NCBI GenBank assembly: GCA_015698045.1
Contig: BLAL01000196.1
Span: 1,358,492 to 1,422,491, forward strand
Source: Rhizophagus clarus
Lineage: Eukaryota; Glomeromycota; Glomeromycetes; Glomerales; Glomeraceae
DNA length: 64,000 nt
Direction of reading: 5' to 3'
Shown: one piece after another, positions 1-11,392 of the stretch
Layout: each line of letters opens with the position of its first letter
Position numbering within the stretch: position 1 is the stretch's first letter
Notes under the pieces: model-generated
Told to the model about the DNA's origin: nothing
Database searches by the model: none
Seen by the model: only the letters and a program-made list of their open reading frames with translations
Made by a program: the position numbers and the translations under genes

Positions 1-810
1 GAATATTATGATAATTATTTGGAAAAGGGAATGGAGTTTGATGGCTCCAAAATAAAAGGTGCTATTTCCCTAACTAAAAACATTGATGACGATCATAATT
101 CAAGAATTAATTTTCTGGATAAAATAGACGATGGTAATATGTCTTTATTAATAGAGGATATGCTTACAATATTAGATGAAATAAAATCAGAAGATGAAAC
201 TTCTGAATTATCAAGAAGAAGAAACGTTAGGAGATACTCGTATTTTCACGAGTTATATAAGAAAACATTAGAAGCAGTCGCTTCCGAGCCAAAATCATTT
301 GGCGAAACGAATGCTTCAAAAGCTAAAGATATATTAGAAAACTTTCTTAAGAAAGCTGAAGAAAAACTGACACAAAGACAATGGAGAAGCTACAGAACTT
401 CAGCTGAGAGAATGAACAAGTTGTGGAATATATGCAATAAAAGTTTTGTAATATTCGATCTTGTAACCGGTCTCACGCCCAATTTATTTGAACGATTACC
501 GAGTAGGGAAAGTGCAGAACGATGGTTTATAATAATCGAAAAAGGAATCTATTATACCCAGCAGGAGTATAGAGGTATTCAAAAGCAACAGCAGGAGGAG
601 AAGGAAGTTACTGATAATGACGGTGGCAATAGTAGTAATAATAGTGGAAATGAAGGACAGGGAAGTGGAAAGGGAAGGGGAAGCGGAGGACGGGGAAGTG
701 GAAGGGGACGGGGAAGAGGAAAAGGAAGAGGAAGAGGAAGAGGAAGGGGAAGAGGAAGAGGAAGAGGGAATAAAGCTGGTAACAGTAAAGGAAAGGAAAA
801 AGCAGTCTAA
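1..810 (+). CDS. 3' part of a gene for a protein with an Arg-Gly-rich tail
   Basis: The reading frame is open from the first base of the window, so the true start lies upstream; it ends at a TAA at 808-810. About the first 195 visible residues are charged and mixed in composition, with a helical look and WRSYR and AERWF segments. The last 65 or so are low complexity: a Gln/Glu stretch, Asn/Ser/Gly, then many GRGRG repeats and a lysine-rich end. RG-rich tails are known in RNA-binding and nucleolar proteins, but I recognise no domain in the body and assign no function. The purine-rich repeat coding for the tail also yields long open frames in other phases; these are shadows. The next feature is a MITE 600 bases downstream. 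Confidence 0.7.
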   Translation, partial: EYYDNYLEKGMEFDGSKIKGAISLTKNIDDDHNSRINFLDKIDDGNMSLLIEDMLTILDEIKSEDETSELSRRRNVRRYSYFHELYKKTLEAVASEPKSFGETNASKAKDILENFLKKAEEKLTQRQWRSYRTSAERMNKLWNICNKSFVIFDLVTGLTPNLFERLPSRESAERWFIIIEKGIYYTQQEYRGIQKQQQEEKEVTDNDGGNSSNNSGNEGQGSGKGRGSGGRGSGRGRGRGKGRGRGRGRGRGRGRGNKAGNSKGKEKAV

Positions 811-1407
811 AGAGATAAATATCTTTTTCATTATTATAATTAATCCAGAACGTGTTATTTTTTTTTTATTTTCTTAGTCGGCATCTTTTAGTTCTATAAA
901 ATAATAATACAATAATAATAAATCGAAAAATTTATTAAATTTTCATCAAAAAAATATATAAATAATTCATATTTACCACCTCATTCCTCTTAAGAGACTA
1001 TATGTTAATTCTCAAAATGTATGCAGAACTTTTAATAATAAATATAAGATCTATAAAGTATTATATTATAAACACTTAAAACATTTATAGCAAAGTTTAA
1101 AGATACTAAAGGATTCTATAATTTAATAGATTCCTTAAGAAACTTTAAACATTTTATCTTTAAGGAATTTTTATAAATTGAATTAGGTATTAACTATATA
1201 AGAACTTTATTTTAAACATTATTTAATCTTAATCAAATTTAAAGTCGATCTCATGGGATTTATAAAAATCAATCTGTACCGAACATTGATATTTCCGCAT
1301 TGCATATAATAAAAGATTTTCTTTTTTTACTATGCTACGCTGCATAATGTTGTAACGAATAAAATATTGATCTACAATAAAGTAATCCATTTATTGCGAG
1401 TCAGATA
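811..1407. other. AT-rich intergenic stretch
   Basis: I see no gene, RNA or clear repeat here: only the 3' flank of the RG-rich gene, with homopolymer T runs and AT-rich sequence up to the target duplication of the following MITE. Confidence 0.5.
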
Positions 1408-1815
1408 CCACACAGCAGGGCCGATGATATTTTGTGTTTCGCAGAATATCACATAAATCACAAAATTTTGTGATAAACAAAAATTTCAAAATATCACAAC
1501 ATAATTTCACAAAATTTATTTATTTATATATACGAGCGCATAATTCCACACAATTGCCATGTAATTTCTATATAATTTTCATGTGGCTTCCATAATTAGC
1601 ATAGTTTGTGTAATCTAGAAAATTTTTTAAGGAAGTTCGAATTGTAAAAATTATGAGAAATTATCGCAGAAATGGCACAAAATTTTATTTAAAACGCCAC
1701 AAAATTACACAAAATTACCAAAAATAGGAAAACACAACATAACACAAAATTTATTTTTATCACACACAAATTTTACCTTTTAGTGCCGCAGAAAATCATC
1801 GGCCCTGCCACACAG
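1408..1815. mobile_element. hAT-type MITE with perfect 8-bp target site duplication
   Basis: The element itself is 1416-1807 (392 bp). Its two ends are inverted copies of CAGGGCCGATGAT. It is flanked by a perfect direct repeat of CCACACAG at 1408-1415 and 1808-1815. An 8-bp duplication and a CAGGG-type terminus are diagnostic of the hAT superfamily. The interior is AT-rich with short CACAAAATTTTGTG-like palindromes and no coding frame, so it must have been moved in trans. It sits about 270 bp upstream of the SNF2-RING gene. Confidence 0.9.
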
Positions 1816-2082
1816 GTGCCGCAGATGAATCACGCGTCGCACAATTCAAAATTATTTATACGGGGTAATCTAGATATGACTTTTTTTATTCGAGATTAGA
1901 TTTTTTTTATATACACACGTAAGTACATTTTTTCCACACTTTTTACCACAGTATACTCACGTAAGAATATTTTTTATTAATAATTTGAAATCTTTTGTTT
2001 CTTTTCCATTTAATATACTAATGAGAAATAATTTTTTTTTATGAATATTCTCAAATAATAAATCATTCAAATAAAATCTCAA

Positions 2083-4163
2083 ATGTCTACCGATAATAAT
2101 AATACAGGACTACCAAAATTTAGAATTAAAAGAGTTAACAATGAAAATAATAATAATTCTAATAATAACACATCAAATACTCTTAAAAAATTTTATAAAA
2201 ATAACAAAAGCAGTTCAGTTGTTGGACTACCAAAATTACAAGTTATTCCCAAAGACTTTGAAATTGCAAAAAAAGTGAATTCGGCACCACAATCAGAAAC
2301 TGAATTTCTAGTAAATCTCCTAGAAGCACCACAACCAGAAACATTAATTACGAAATTACTTCCGTATCAGAAGCAAGGCCTTGGTTGGATGTTATCAAAT
2401 GAACACCCTAAAGAGCCAACTATTGATGAGGAAGTTCAATTCTGGATTCAAAAGGAGGATCAAACGAAAAAAATACTCTACTTTAATACATTAGCAAGGT
2501 TTGCAACAATAACACGCCCTAATCTTGCCAGAGGTGGAATACTCGCTGATGATATGGGTCTTGGTAAGACGATACAAATGATTGCTTTGATAGCTTCCAA
2601 ACCTGCAATCAATTTAGATTCCACATATTCTAAAACTACTCTGATTGTTGCTCCTTTAAGTGTGCTTGAAAATTGGATTGACCAAATCAACAAGCATGTT
2701 AAGAAAGGGTCTCTTTCTTATTATGTTTTCATGGCGTTGATCGAATTAATGATCCAGAATTTCTTAAAACTTACGATATAATAATTACTACATATGCTAT
2801 TCTTGCACAATCAAATATAGAAGAAAGGAGTGGATTATTTGCCATTAAATGGCTTCGAGTTATCTTAGATGAAGGACATATTATTCGTACACAATCAACA
2901 AAACAAAGTATTGCCGTATGTAATTTGGATGCTGAGAGAAGATGGATTCTTACAGGAACCCCAATTATGAACGAATTAAATGATATATATTCTTTAATTA
3001 AATTCTTAAAATTCACTCCTTTTGATAGTCTAGAAATATGGAATAGCATATTTAACAACAAAACAATAAAGTTTAAAGATGGTAACAATCTTAGAAGCTT
3101 AATAAAAGCCGTTTGTCTTCGTAGAACAAAGGATATGAAATTCAATGGACGTCCTATAGTATGTCTTCCTCCTATTAATTTCTATACTCATAAAATTAAG
3201 TTTAAGACGGATGAGAAAAAGATTTATGATAACATGGAAAGTAATATAAAAGAACAATTTAGGAGTTGGAAAGAATCAAGAAATGGCGATTTAAAATATA
3301 ATTATGTAACGTTTCTGGAAATGCTCCTGAGATTACGACAGATTTGCAATCACACAGAGCTTTGTAAGAGACAAATAAATGATGCTGATAGCAATATGAA
3401 TGATGAAAGATTGGCTGCCCTGAAAATATCTGTTAGTAATAATAAAAGTTGCTATATGTGCTCTAAACCATTAACAACTCCTACAATTACTCCTTGTAAA
3501 CATATATTTGACAAAGATTGCATCAAAATTAGTTTTGGAGATGAACCATTTTCTTGTCCGATATGCCAAAATTCAGTTAATATGAATCAATTAATTGAAT
3601 TAACAACAATTCAAATAGAAGAAGAAATTAGAAATTTAGATGATTTTAAAATAAGTTCCAAAATTGAAGCTTTATTGAAATTTTTAAATCAAAATAACGA
3701 TAAATCAGTAGTCTTCAGCCAATGGACATCTTTTCTTGATTTGATTGAAATTGCATTTAAAGATGCAAATGTCAAATTTGTTCGATTTGATGGCAAAATG
3801 TCACGTAATCAGCGAGAAGAGACTGTAAATAATTTCAACAATGATCCGGAAATAAAGGTTCTTCTAATTAGTTTAAAATGCGGATCTTTGGGATTGAATC
3901 TTACTGTTGCTAATCAATGTTTTCTTATGGATCCTTGGTGGAATCCAAGTATTGAGGATCAAGCTATAGATCGAATTTATAGAATTGGTCAAACTCGGCC
4001 AGTTTCTGTCTTTAGATTTTTTATTGAGAATACAATTGAAGATCGCGTGTTTGAACTTCAAAAGAAAAAACGTGGCTTGATATTCCAAGCTTTTGATGAG
4101 CAGCGATCTGAGAATCTGAATATTGTTGATGAAGCCCTGCAAATTTTATTAGGCAGTAGTTAA
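2083..4163 (+). CDS. SNF2-family ATPase with RING finger (Rad5/RAD16/HLTF-like), one frame break
   Basis: This is a DNA-dependent ATPase of the SNF2 group that carries a RING finger inside the helicase core, as in the Rad5, RAD16 and HLTF families (ATP-driven DNA or nucleosome remodelling plus ubiquitin ligase activity). Visible parts in order: Asn-rich head (about residues 1-50), Walker A DDMGLGKT near residue 160, the TTLIVAPLSVLENW motif, DEGH Walker B, LTGTP, a C3HC4 RING (CYMC, PCKH, CPIC) at about 3450-3560, and a C-terminal helicase domain with VVFSQW, SLKCGSLGLNL and DQAIDRIYRIGQ. No HIRAN domain is present. The frame must slip by one base near 2727-2731: the first frame runs to a stop at 2779-2781, while the homologous continuation (HGVDR, then TYDIIITTYA) is in the next frame. 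This is either a one-base deletion, a sequence error or a recoded site. All catalytic motifs are otherwise intact. Confidence 0.85.
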
Positions 4164-4784
4164 AGAATATTTTTAGTGTATATGCACATAATTATTGCGG
4201 TTTTCATAAATCTGTGTAATTAAAGTCACATGATGATCACTTCAAAATTACGCGTTTTTTTTTTTTTCAAAGTAACGTCTAAAACCAAGTCGCGATTTTG
4301 CTTGTCCGTAAGAATATATTGCTTTAAAAAGTCTTTAGTGTGAGTTTTGAGTCATGAGAGTAGGAACGAAAGAAGAATGACGTAGGCGAGATTTTTCAAA
4401 GTTAAAACAAACAAGAATACGAAACTCAGGAAGGACTTAGGTGTCGTATCAGGGAGGCTTTTTTAATTTAACAATGAAAGTACATAGTTGAGTGTCCTCA
4501 ATTTTAAAAAGTATATCTAACTATAACAACGAAGCTGCCGGTATATATTTTGTTTGAATAAGTAAGTGAAAAAAGAAAATTTTCCAATTGAAAACCAAAG
4601 AATATACAAAAGTCCGTCTATTTCTTTTTTTCAATAAAGAACGGTTTTTACTTGTCAAGATATGTAATATTAAGCAATTATTAGATCATTATATTACAAT
4701 TGTGCAATATTTACCAAATAACTAATTACAAGAACTATTGAACTAATCGAAGAGAATTTACCAATTCGCGTTTTTTTAGAATCG
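4164..4784. other. Intergenic, nothing recognised
   Basis: This is the 3' flank of the SNF2-RING gene. It contains a 12-T run near 4255 and otherwise unremarkable AT-rich sequence. No coding frame, RNA gene or clear repeat is seen. Confidence 0.45.
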
Positions 4785-5425
4785 TTATTTGATCAATATC
4801 AAGATGATTTTGGCTTGATTATTTGTAATTTTGACAATATCATCAACACAGCGAGTCAACATTAAGACGATATCATATCGATACCATTTTTATTTTGCGT
4901 TGTTTTAACTATATCGTATCGATATCATCATTATTTCGCGTTTTTTTAAAAAAATATCGTTGTTTTAACTATATCGAGCCGATGTTGATTTGATATTCTT
5001 CAAATAAATATTTTTGCGATATCTTTTCGATATACCGAACCAATATTAGTACGATATCATTTATTTGCGTTTTTTTTTTTGAAAATTATCGTTTATTGTA
5101 ACCATATCAAAGCGATGTCACTTCGATATTTCTTCAAGCAAATATTTTTACGATATCTTGTCGATACAACGAGTGAATATTGATACGATACCAATATTTA
5201 TTTTGCATTTCTTTTTTGAAATTATTGTTATTGCAACGATATCATAATGGTAATGATTCGATGTTTCTTCAAGCGAATATTTTCACGATATCTTTTGTTA
5301 ATATTGAAACGATATTATGGTGACATCATAATGATATTGTTTCAATAAATCGATATCGCAATGATATGAATTTAACATTGTTATTATATCAATTCGGCAT
5401 TGTTCAAAAACTTAAGGTTTCTGTA
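4785..5425. repeat. ATATCG-rich dispersed repeat, copy 1
   Basis: The stretch is made of imperfect repeats of ATATCGATATC and ACGATATC, ending with a tail close to AAGGTTTCTGTAAAGTA near 5405. The same composition and tail (CCCCAAGTTTC then GTAAAGTA) occur at 14035-14945, and in inverse orientation at 48010-48640. No coding frame is present. It is probably a non-autonomous repeat family, but its other end is not defined here. Confidence 0.6.
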
Positions 5426-6111
5426 AAGTATACATTTAAATGGCGTTTATAATTAAAATTACTTAAAATTACAAATTGAAAAATTAAAAATTTATTATAC
5501 TTTTTAAAATTAAATAAACTCTATTTCAAAACACCTAGAAAATAAAACTTTTAATTAAAAAGATTTAAATAAATCAAATTTTATAAAAATTAAGCCAGTA
5601 ATTAATTAGAAATTAATTGTTAAAGATGATAAATAATTGTTTTTTATATATAAATAATATTTTTTAAATACAGATATATGATTATTATCATATTTTTTAT
5701 GTATTTTTACTTTTTTTTACATTATTTATATGTATTTTTATATGCTCTACAAGTTTATTTAAGGCACCAAAAAAGGTTATAAATCCAAAATTTGATTTTA
5801 TCTATATAAAGAAAAAAATCAAAAAAATTAATTTTTCTTAAAATTTACTTTTAAAACTTATTTTAATATTTTAAGTAAACTTGTAAAGTATATAAAAATA
5901 CATACAATTTTTGATTTTAAAAGTTATATTATTGGTAAAATTTAATAATTAAAATTTATTATATAATTATAAATATAATATTTAATATAAAAAATTTATT
6001 TATTAATAAAATATTTAATAATACATAAAAAATATATAATATATAAAATTTTTAATAAAGTAAATAAATAAACTATAATCTTATATAATATAAAATTTAG
6101 ATTATAAATAT
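5426..6111. other. AT-rich 3' flank of the hAT transposase gene
   Basis: The sequence is very AT-rich with no coding frame. It lies downstream of the minus-strand hAT transposase, so the left terminus of that transposon is expected here or in the preceding repeat. I could not find an inverted partner of the candidate right terminus at 9089. Confidence 0.4.
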
Positions 6112-8135
6112 TTAATGTTCAATATTACTTTCTTCAGATTCTTCAATTACTATAATTTCATCTAAATTTTCTAATTCTTCTTCATTTATATTATCATCAT
6201 TTAATTTTTGACCATTAGCTAAACGAAGATTAGAATATATAGATACTAATTTAAAAGTTCTTTCATTTGTTAATCTATTTCTTTTTATATTTTGAATAAA
6301 ACCAAAATTTGACCAATTTCTTTCTGAAGCAGCATTTGATGCTGGAATTGACATTAATTTTACTGCAAACTTACTAAGAACTGGTACTTCTTGTTGAAAT
6401 CCATTCCACCAATCAATTGGATTACTTATTGCTTCTAATTTCCAAAATATTGAAGAATTAAATGGTCCTGTTTTATTATTATACCATAATAATTCTTTTA
6501 CTAATTGACCACTTAAATCCTGATTTACAAATTTTGATGTTTCTTCTGCAATCATTGAAAAAGGATATTCATCTGTTAAATCTTGACCATGATATCTTGG
6601 ATTTAAATAGTAAGCAATAACAATTGCTGGATGATACATTTTTTCCCAACGTAGTGTACATTTATCAAGAATAATATCTTTTAAAGAAGTATTAGTCAAC
6701 TGTTTAATTTCATTTTTTAACTTTGTAAATCTATAATAAAAAAATATTACTTATTATTATATATATATTAAATTAAAAATAAAAAAATTTTAGTAAAATT
6801 ACAAACCTATCATAAACTAATGATAAATTAGGTTGATTACTTTCAAATTCTCGTATAATTTTTGTAAATGGTTCTAATAATTGACATATTTCTTCAATAT
6901 TAACCCAAAATCCCTCAGTATCTATAAGTTTGGAATTAAGTGATGATGGTATTGATTTTCTAACACATTCTTCAAAAACAACATTCTATAATATAAATAT
7001 ATAATAAATAAATAATTTTTAAACTTTTAAATTTTTCAAAAATAATATATAGATTTTACCTGTAATGCTTTTTTACTAGCAAGAAAAGATTGTAAACAAA
7101 TGTAATGTGAACCCCATCTTGTAATTACTGGCAAATTAAATTTAATTGTTTTTCCTATTTTTTCAATTTGCAATCGTTCTAAACAAGCATTTTCAATATG
7201 ATGCCTTTTAAAAAACTTAATAATTTCCTGTACTGGTGTAATAGTTTCTTTAATTAAAGCCAATTCAATAACGGATTTAATAAGAAGATTGATATTATGT
7301 GCAAAACAACCTTAAAAAAAAATTAAAAAATTTTAGAAATAATTTTAAAAAATTAAATTAAATAAAAATTATTACCTAAAAATATTATATTTGGATAATC
7401 TTTTTGAAGAATACTATGTGCTTTTTTCATATTACTTGCATTATCAGTAATTACAGCTGCAATTTTTAATATACCAATTTCTTTAATAACAATATCAAAC
7501 TGCTCAGCAATATATTCACCAGTATGTGAATTTTCTTTAGATTCTAATGCTTTCCAGAAAATTGGTTGTGATGTAGTAATCATAAAATTAATTATAGGTT
7601 GTTGATGTATATTTGTCCAACCATCACTTGTAAGACAAATATAATTAGAATTTTTTATTTGTTTTTTCATATCAGCAGAAACTTGTTTATATTCTTTTTC
7701 AAGTAAAGTTGTTGACAATGATTTTCGGGAAGGAGGATGATATTCTGGATTAATTTTATGTAATGCTTGAATAATAAAAGGATTTTCAATAGTTGCTAAT
7801 GGAATTCCGCTAGCATAAAATGCACGTGCAATTGCAGTATCAATTTCTTCTTTTTCATTACTAACATTATCTTCAGTATTATCATCTGTATTATCATCAT
7901 TAATATCAAAAGATTCTTGTTCTTTGTCTTTATTTTTATATTGATTTTTAACTTCAAGTGGTACATTTGGACAATTTTTATTTAAATGAATTTTCATTCT
8001 TTTAGGTTGTCCAGTCATTATAGTATCACAAAAATTACATGTTGCTATATAATGCTGCTTTGTTCCAGCTTGATCTGTTTTTCTTTCAGCTGATTTTTTA
8101 AAATGATTCCAAACAGGGTCAAGAGTACGTGTCAT
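6112..8135 (-). CDS. hAT superfamily transposase, four exons, apparently intact
   Basis: This is a cut-and-paste transposase of the hAT superfamily. Joining exons 8135-7376, 7310-7060, 6985-6807 and 6730-6112 (all with GT-AG introns of 65-76 bp) gives one open frame of 602 residues. The N-terminal BED zinc finger has C33, C36, H50 and C55 (CNFC ... HLNKNC). The RNase H-like core shows LTSDGWT, carrying a probable first catalytic Asp, then AVITDNASNM and the GCFAHNINLL and RWGSHY blocks. The C-terminal hATC dimerisation region is visible as NAASERNWSNFG. An acidic linker of D/E/N residues follows the finger. No in-frame stop or frame break is seen, unlike every other transposase in the window except the interrupted Tc1 frame. 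It is a candidate source of activity for the two hAT MITEs at 1416 and 45424, though their termini cannot be matched to this copy here. Confidence 0.88.
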
Positions 8136-9089
8136 AATAAAAATTTTATAAAAAAAATAAAAAAAAAAATAAATAAATTTTTTTTACAAACCGTGGGTAA
8201 AAAAAAATGCATATATATATATGGAAAATTTGTGTAAAAGTTTAATTTTATATTAGATTAAAGCATTTGATAATCAATTTCCAAATTTAAGTGGTGATAC
8301 ATTTAAGATCAGCATTAATTTATTATATAAAATAAAAATTAATATAAAAAAAACCAATTTAAGATATTATCTTGTGATCCAATGATCAGATTTTAAAGAT
8401 CTTTTTTTTGTTTTTATAGCTCTCAATGCACTCTTTAAGATAAAAAAAAGATCATTGAAATAGGATTTGTAGATCTTGAGATATTAGTATTAAATTATTA
8501 TATAAAATGAAGGTTAATATTAAAAAAATCTATTTAAGACATTATCTCATGATCTAGTGATCAGATTTTAAAAATCTTTTTTTTATTTTATAGCTCTTAA
8601 TGCCCCCTTCAAAACAAAAAAAGGATATTGAAATAGGATTAGTAAATAATGAGATAATTGCAAAAAACACTTTTTTTAAATAATAAGTTTATTTGATATA
8701 TATTTTGACATCTAATAATTATAAAAATCTAAAACACATTACATCAGATTTAATTCACAAATATGCATTAAATTTAATTATTTTATACTTTTAGTACCAA
8801 TAAATTTTAAGATAACTTTAAATGTTTAAAAATTTTTAAATTATAATAACTTATTTTATATTGATATTAGAAGCATAAAATTATCACCATTTGATTCATC
8901 TTAATAAGACAAATCTAATAATATATATTTTATTCTTTTATAATTATTAGATAGTAAAATATTATACAAAATAATTATATACCTTAAAATACCTCTTGGT
9001 TATATAACCGTTATATAACAGTTATATATGTTATATAACATGTTATATATGTTATATAACATTTTGTTATATAACACGGCACATCTCTA
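8136..9089. repeat. hAT 5' flank with tandem duplication, palindromes and a possible right terminus
   Basis: Two diverged copies of a unit of about 180 bp lie at roughly 8300-8480 and 8485-8650, each with TGATCAGATTTTAAA and TATAGCTCT blocks. At 8998-9075 the motif GTTATATAAC recurs many times and can pair with itself. The block ending CGGCACATCTCTA at 9089 reads in reverse as TAGAGATGTGCCG, a plausible hAT terminus. No matching left end or 8-bp duplication was found, so this boundary is tentative. Confidence 0.4.
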
Positions 9090-9289
9090 GCTGGGGGATA
9101 TGATGCAGTGTGATATTTTAAACATTACACAAATTTCCAAAAAAGGAAATTTTGCATTCCACAAAAATGAAATTTTTGTATGCAGGTCAGTTACACAAAA
9201 TTCCTAAAAAGGAAATGATCGGCATGTCTGTGACACCGGTGATGCAACGCCATGGCGTTGAATTACAAAATCCTATTTTTAATATATTT

Positions 9290-10260
9290 TTTAAATGAAA
9301 CATTGATTAATGTTTCATCTTTATCCTTTTGTAGTTTTGCAACTTCCGAATGCCTTCTGGACGTAATTTTGCGTAATTCCAAAGGTATTTACCTTTGAAA
9401 TAATTCTTTTTTTTTGTTTTATTAACGAAACATAAATTAATATTTCGATTTTATTTTTTTTAGGTACTCGACTTCTTGGAAGCTTCTTGGAACGAAATTT
9501 TGAAAGGTAGCTTCAAAATTATTAAATTTCTGTTATTCCTTTTTTAACAAACATTTAGCTAATGTTTTCATTTTATTTTTTATAGTTTTCAACTTTTGGA
9601 TACCTTCTGGACTGAATTTCGAAGGTATTTACTTCGAAAATTTCAAATTTATTATTTTTATTTTTTTTTAAAACAAAACTTTAACTAATATTTCATTTTT
9701 TATTTTGTAAGTTTACGGATTTTCTGGCACTTCCTTAATGAGATTTCGAAGGTATTTACCTTCAAAAAAAATTAAATTTTAAAAATTTTTTTCTTTTTTT
9801 TTGAACGAAATGCTAACCAACGTTTTGTTTTTTTTGAAGGTAAGCTTCAAAATTATTAAATTTTTATTATTTTTTTTTTAATGAAATATTTAGCTAACGT
9901 TTTTGTTTTATTTTTGTAGGTTTGCAGCTGCTGGATATTCTTTAGCTGAATTTTGAAGGTAAATAAGCTTCAATTTTTCTTTATTGTTTTTAAATGAAAT
10001 ATTGGCTAACGTTTTGATTTACTTTTACTTTTTAGGTCTAAGGCTTTCTGAACATTTAATATACAGAATTTTGAAAGTTAAAAATCTCAAAATTTACTAT
10101 TATTTTGTTGGCGAAATGTAAACTGCCATTTTGTTTAGGTCACGGATTTCAGGATAACTTCTGAAACGTAATTTTGAACTTATTTCTTTTTTCTTTATTT
10201 AAATGAAAACAAAAACTAACGTTTCGCTATTCTTTATTGTAGATTTTTGGTCTTCTTTAG
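9290..10260 (+). repeat. Degenerate micro-exon/intron-like array 1
   Basis: About eight diverged units of roughly 110-130 bp. Each has a T-rich tract ending in TAG or similar, a GC-richer block of about 39-50 bases (for example ending ATTTCGAAG), a GTATTTAC or GTAAGCTTC-like donor, and an AT-rich spacer. In most units the spacer holds a GAAACATT ... AATGTTTC-type inverted repeat with a CTAAC or CTAAT branch-site-like core. It has the same architecture as the better preserved array at 11393-12250. No continuous open frame was found across the blocks. Confidence 0.5.
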
Positions 10261-10696
10261 ATGTAATGATATTTTCGCATTTTAACATGTTTTGTTGGAT
10301 CGAAGATGTTAAAAGTTGTTTGTTTGTTAGAATCAAACCAACTGGAACAATGTCCAAACCATTAACAACAATATAATTTGAACATCTGTAAAGAAAAAAA
10401 AAAGGACTTGTAATTAGTGCATTTAGTTAGCAAATAGAATAGTTTAGTATATGTACTTTTAAATTTGTAAATATCTTTAATTAATAAATTAATATTAGTT
10501 AATATTAAGTGCCTAATTGTAAATTTGCATTAGTGTTTTTGAAAAATTTTGCAGATTTATTTTTGAAAAATTTTGCAGATTTATTTTTGAAAAATTTTGC
10601 AGGTATTTTTGTGCTTACAGATCTGCACAGAAATCCATGAAATTTTTCAGTGCTACACATCGGTATGTCCTCAAATCTGCGCAAAAATGTACTTCG
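10261..10696. other. Intergenic with a short 23-bp tandem repeat
   Basis: No gene is recognised. Around 10535-10602 three head-to-tail copies of a 23-bp unit (TTTTGAAAAATTTTGCAGAT core) occur. The stretch ends at the target duplication of the next element. Confidence 0.5.
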
Positions 10697-10739
10697 CAGC
10701 ACAGGTCAAATGAAAAAAAATCAGAATTTGCTTTATTTT

Positions 10740-10905
10740 AATATGCTCTTGCCGATTTTTATGTAATTCTACTGATTTTTATATAATTCTGCCGATTTTT
10801 ATGTAATTCTGCCAATTTTTATATAATTCTGCCAATTTTTATATAATTCTGTCGATTTTTATATAATTCTACCAATTTTTATATAACTCTGCCAATTTTT
10901 CAATC
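10740..10905. repeat. About 19-bp tandem repeat in element C
   Basis: Nine or so imperfect copies of a TGCCGATTTTTATATAATTC-type unit lie just inside the left end of element C. Subterminal arrays are common in CACTA-type elements and can be protein-binding sites; that role is inference here. Confidence 0.7.
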
Positions 10906-11392
10906 AAAAATGATCGTCTTTAATTGGCTGACTATATAATTACATCATTTGTTTATTGATTTATTAATAATTTTTTTTTATTTTTGCTTATTGTGTTTCA
11001 TTTTTTTTCTTCTGATCATTTACAAATAAAAAAAAAGCAACTGTTAGAATGCATTTCTTTAAATAAAAAAATAAACAAACAAAAAGTTGGTATACACTAC
11101 TGAAATACCGTTATCCAAAGAAGCCATATTTTTTTTTATTTAATCTAAAAAAATGAATTTTTTTTTATTTAACATAAAAATGAATTTTTTTTTAACTTTA
11201 TTTAATTTAAAAAAATTTTTTAGCTTTATTGTAAAAATGGTGAGTTTCGTATTAAAGAAATATTCTAATGTTTCTTTCTTTTCTTCATTTTTGTAAAATG
11301 CAGCCTTGAAGATTTTGGAAAGGCGAATTGACAATAGGTTTTATTATTAATGGTTTTAGAAATGTACCAATATCTCTTTTTTCTCTCCTTAG

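Noticed and set aside
496..877. Overlapping frames opposite or beside the RG-rich tail
   Set aside because: Phase shadows of the purine-rich repeat that codes for the tail.
9061..9089. Right terminus of the hAT transposon with 8-bp duplication
   Set aside because: The end sequence is plausible, but no matching left end or duplication was found, so it is only noted as possible.
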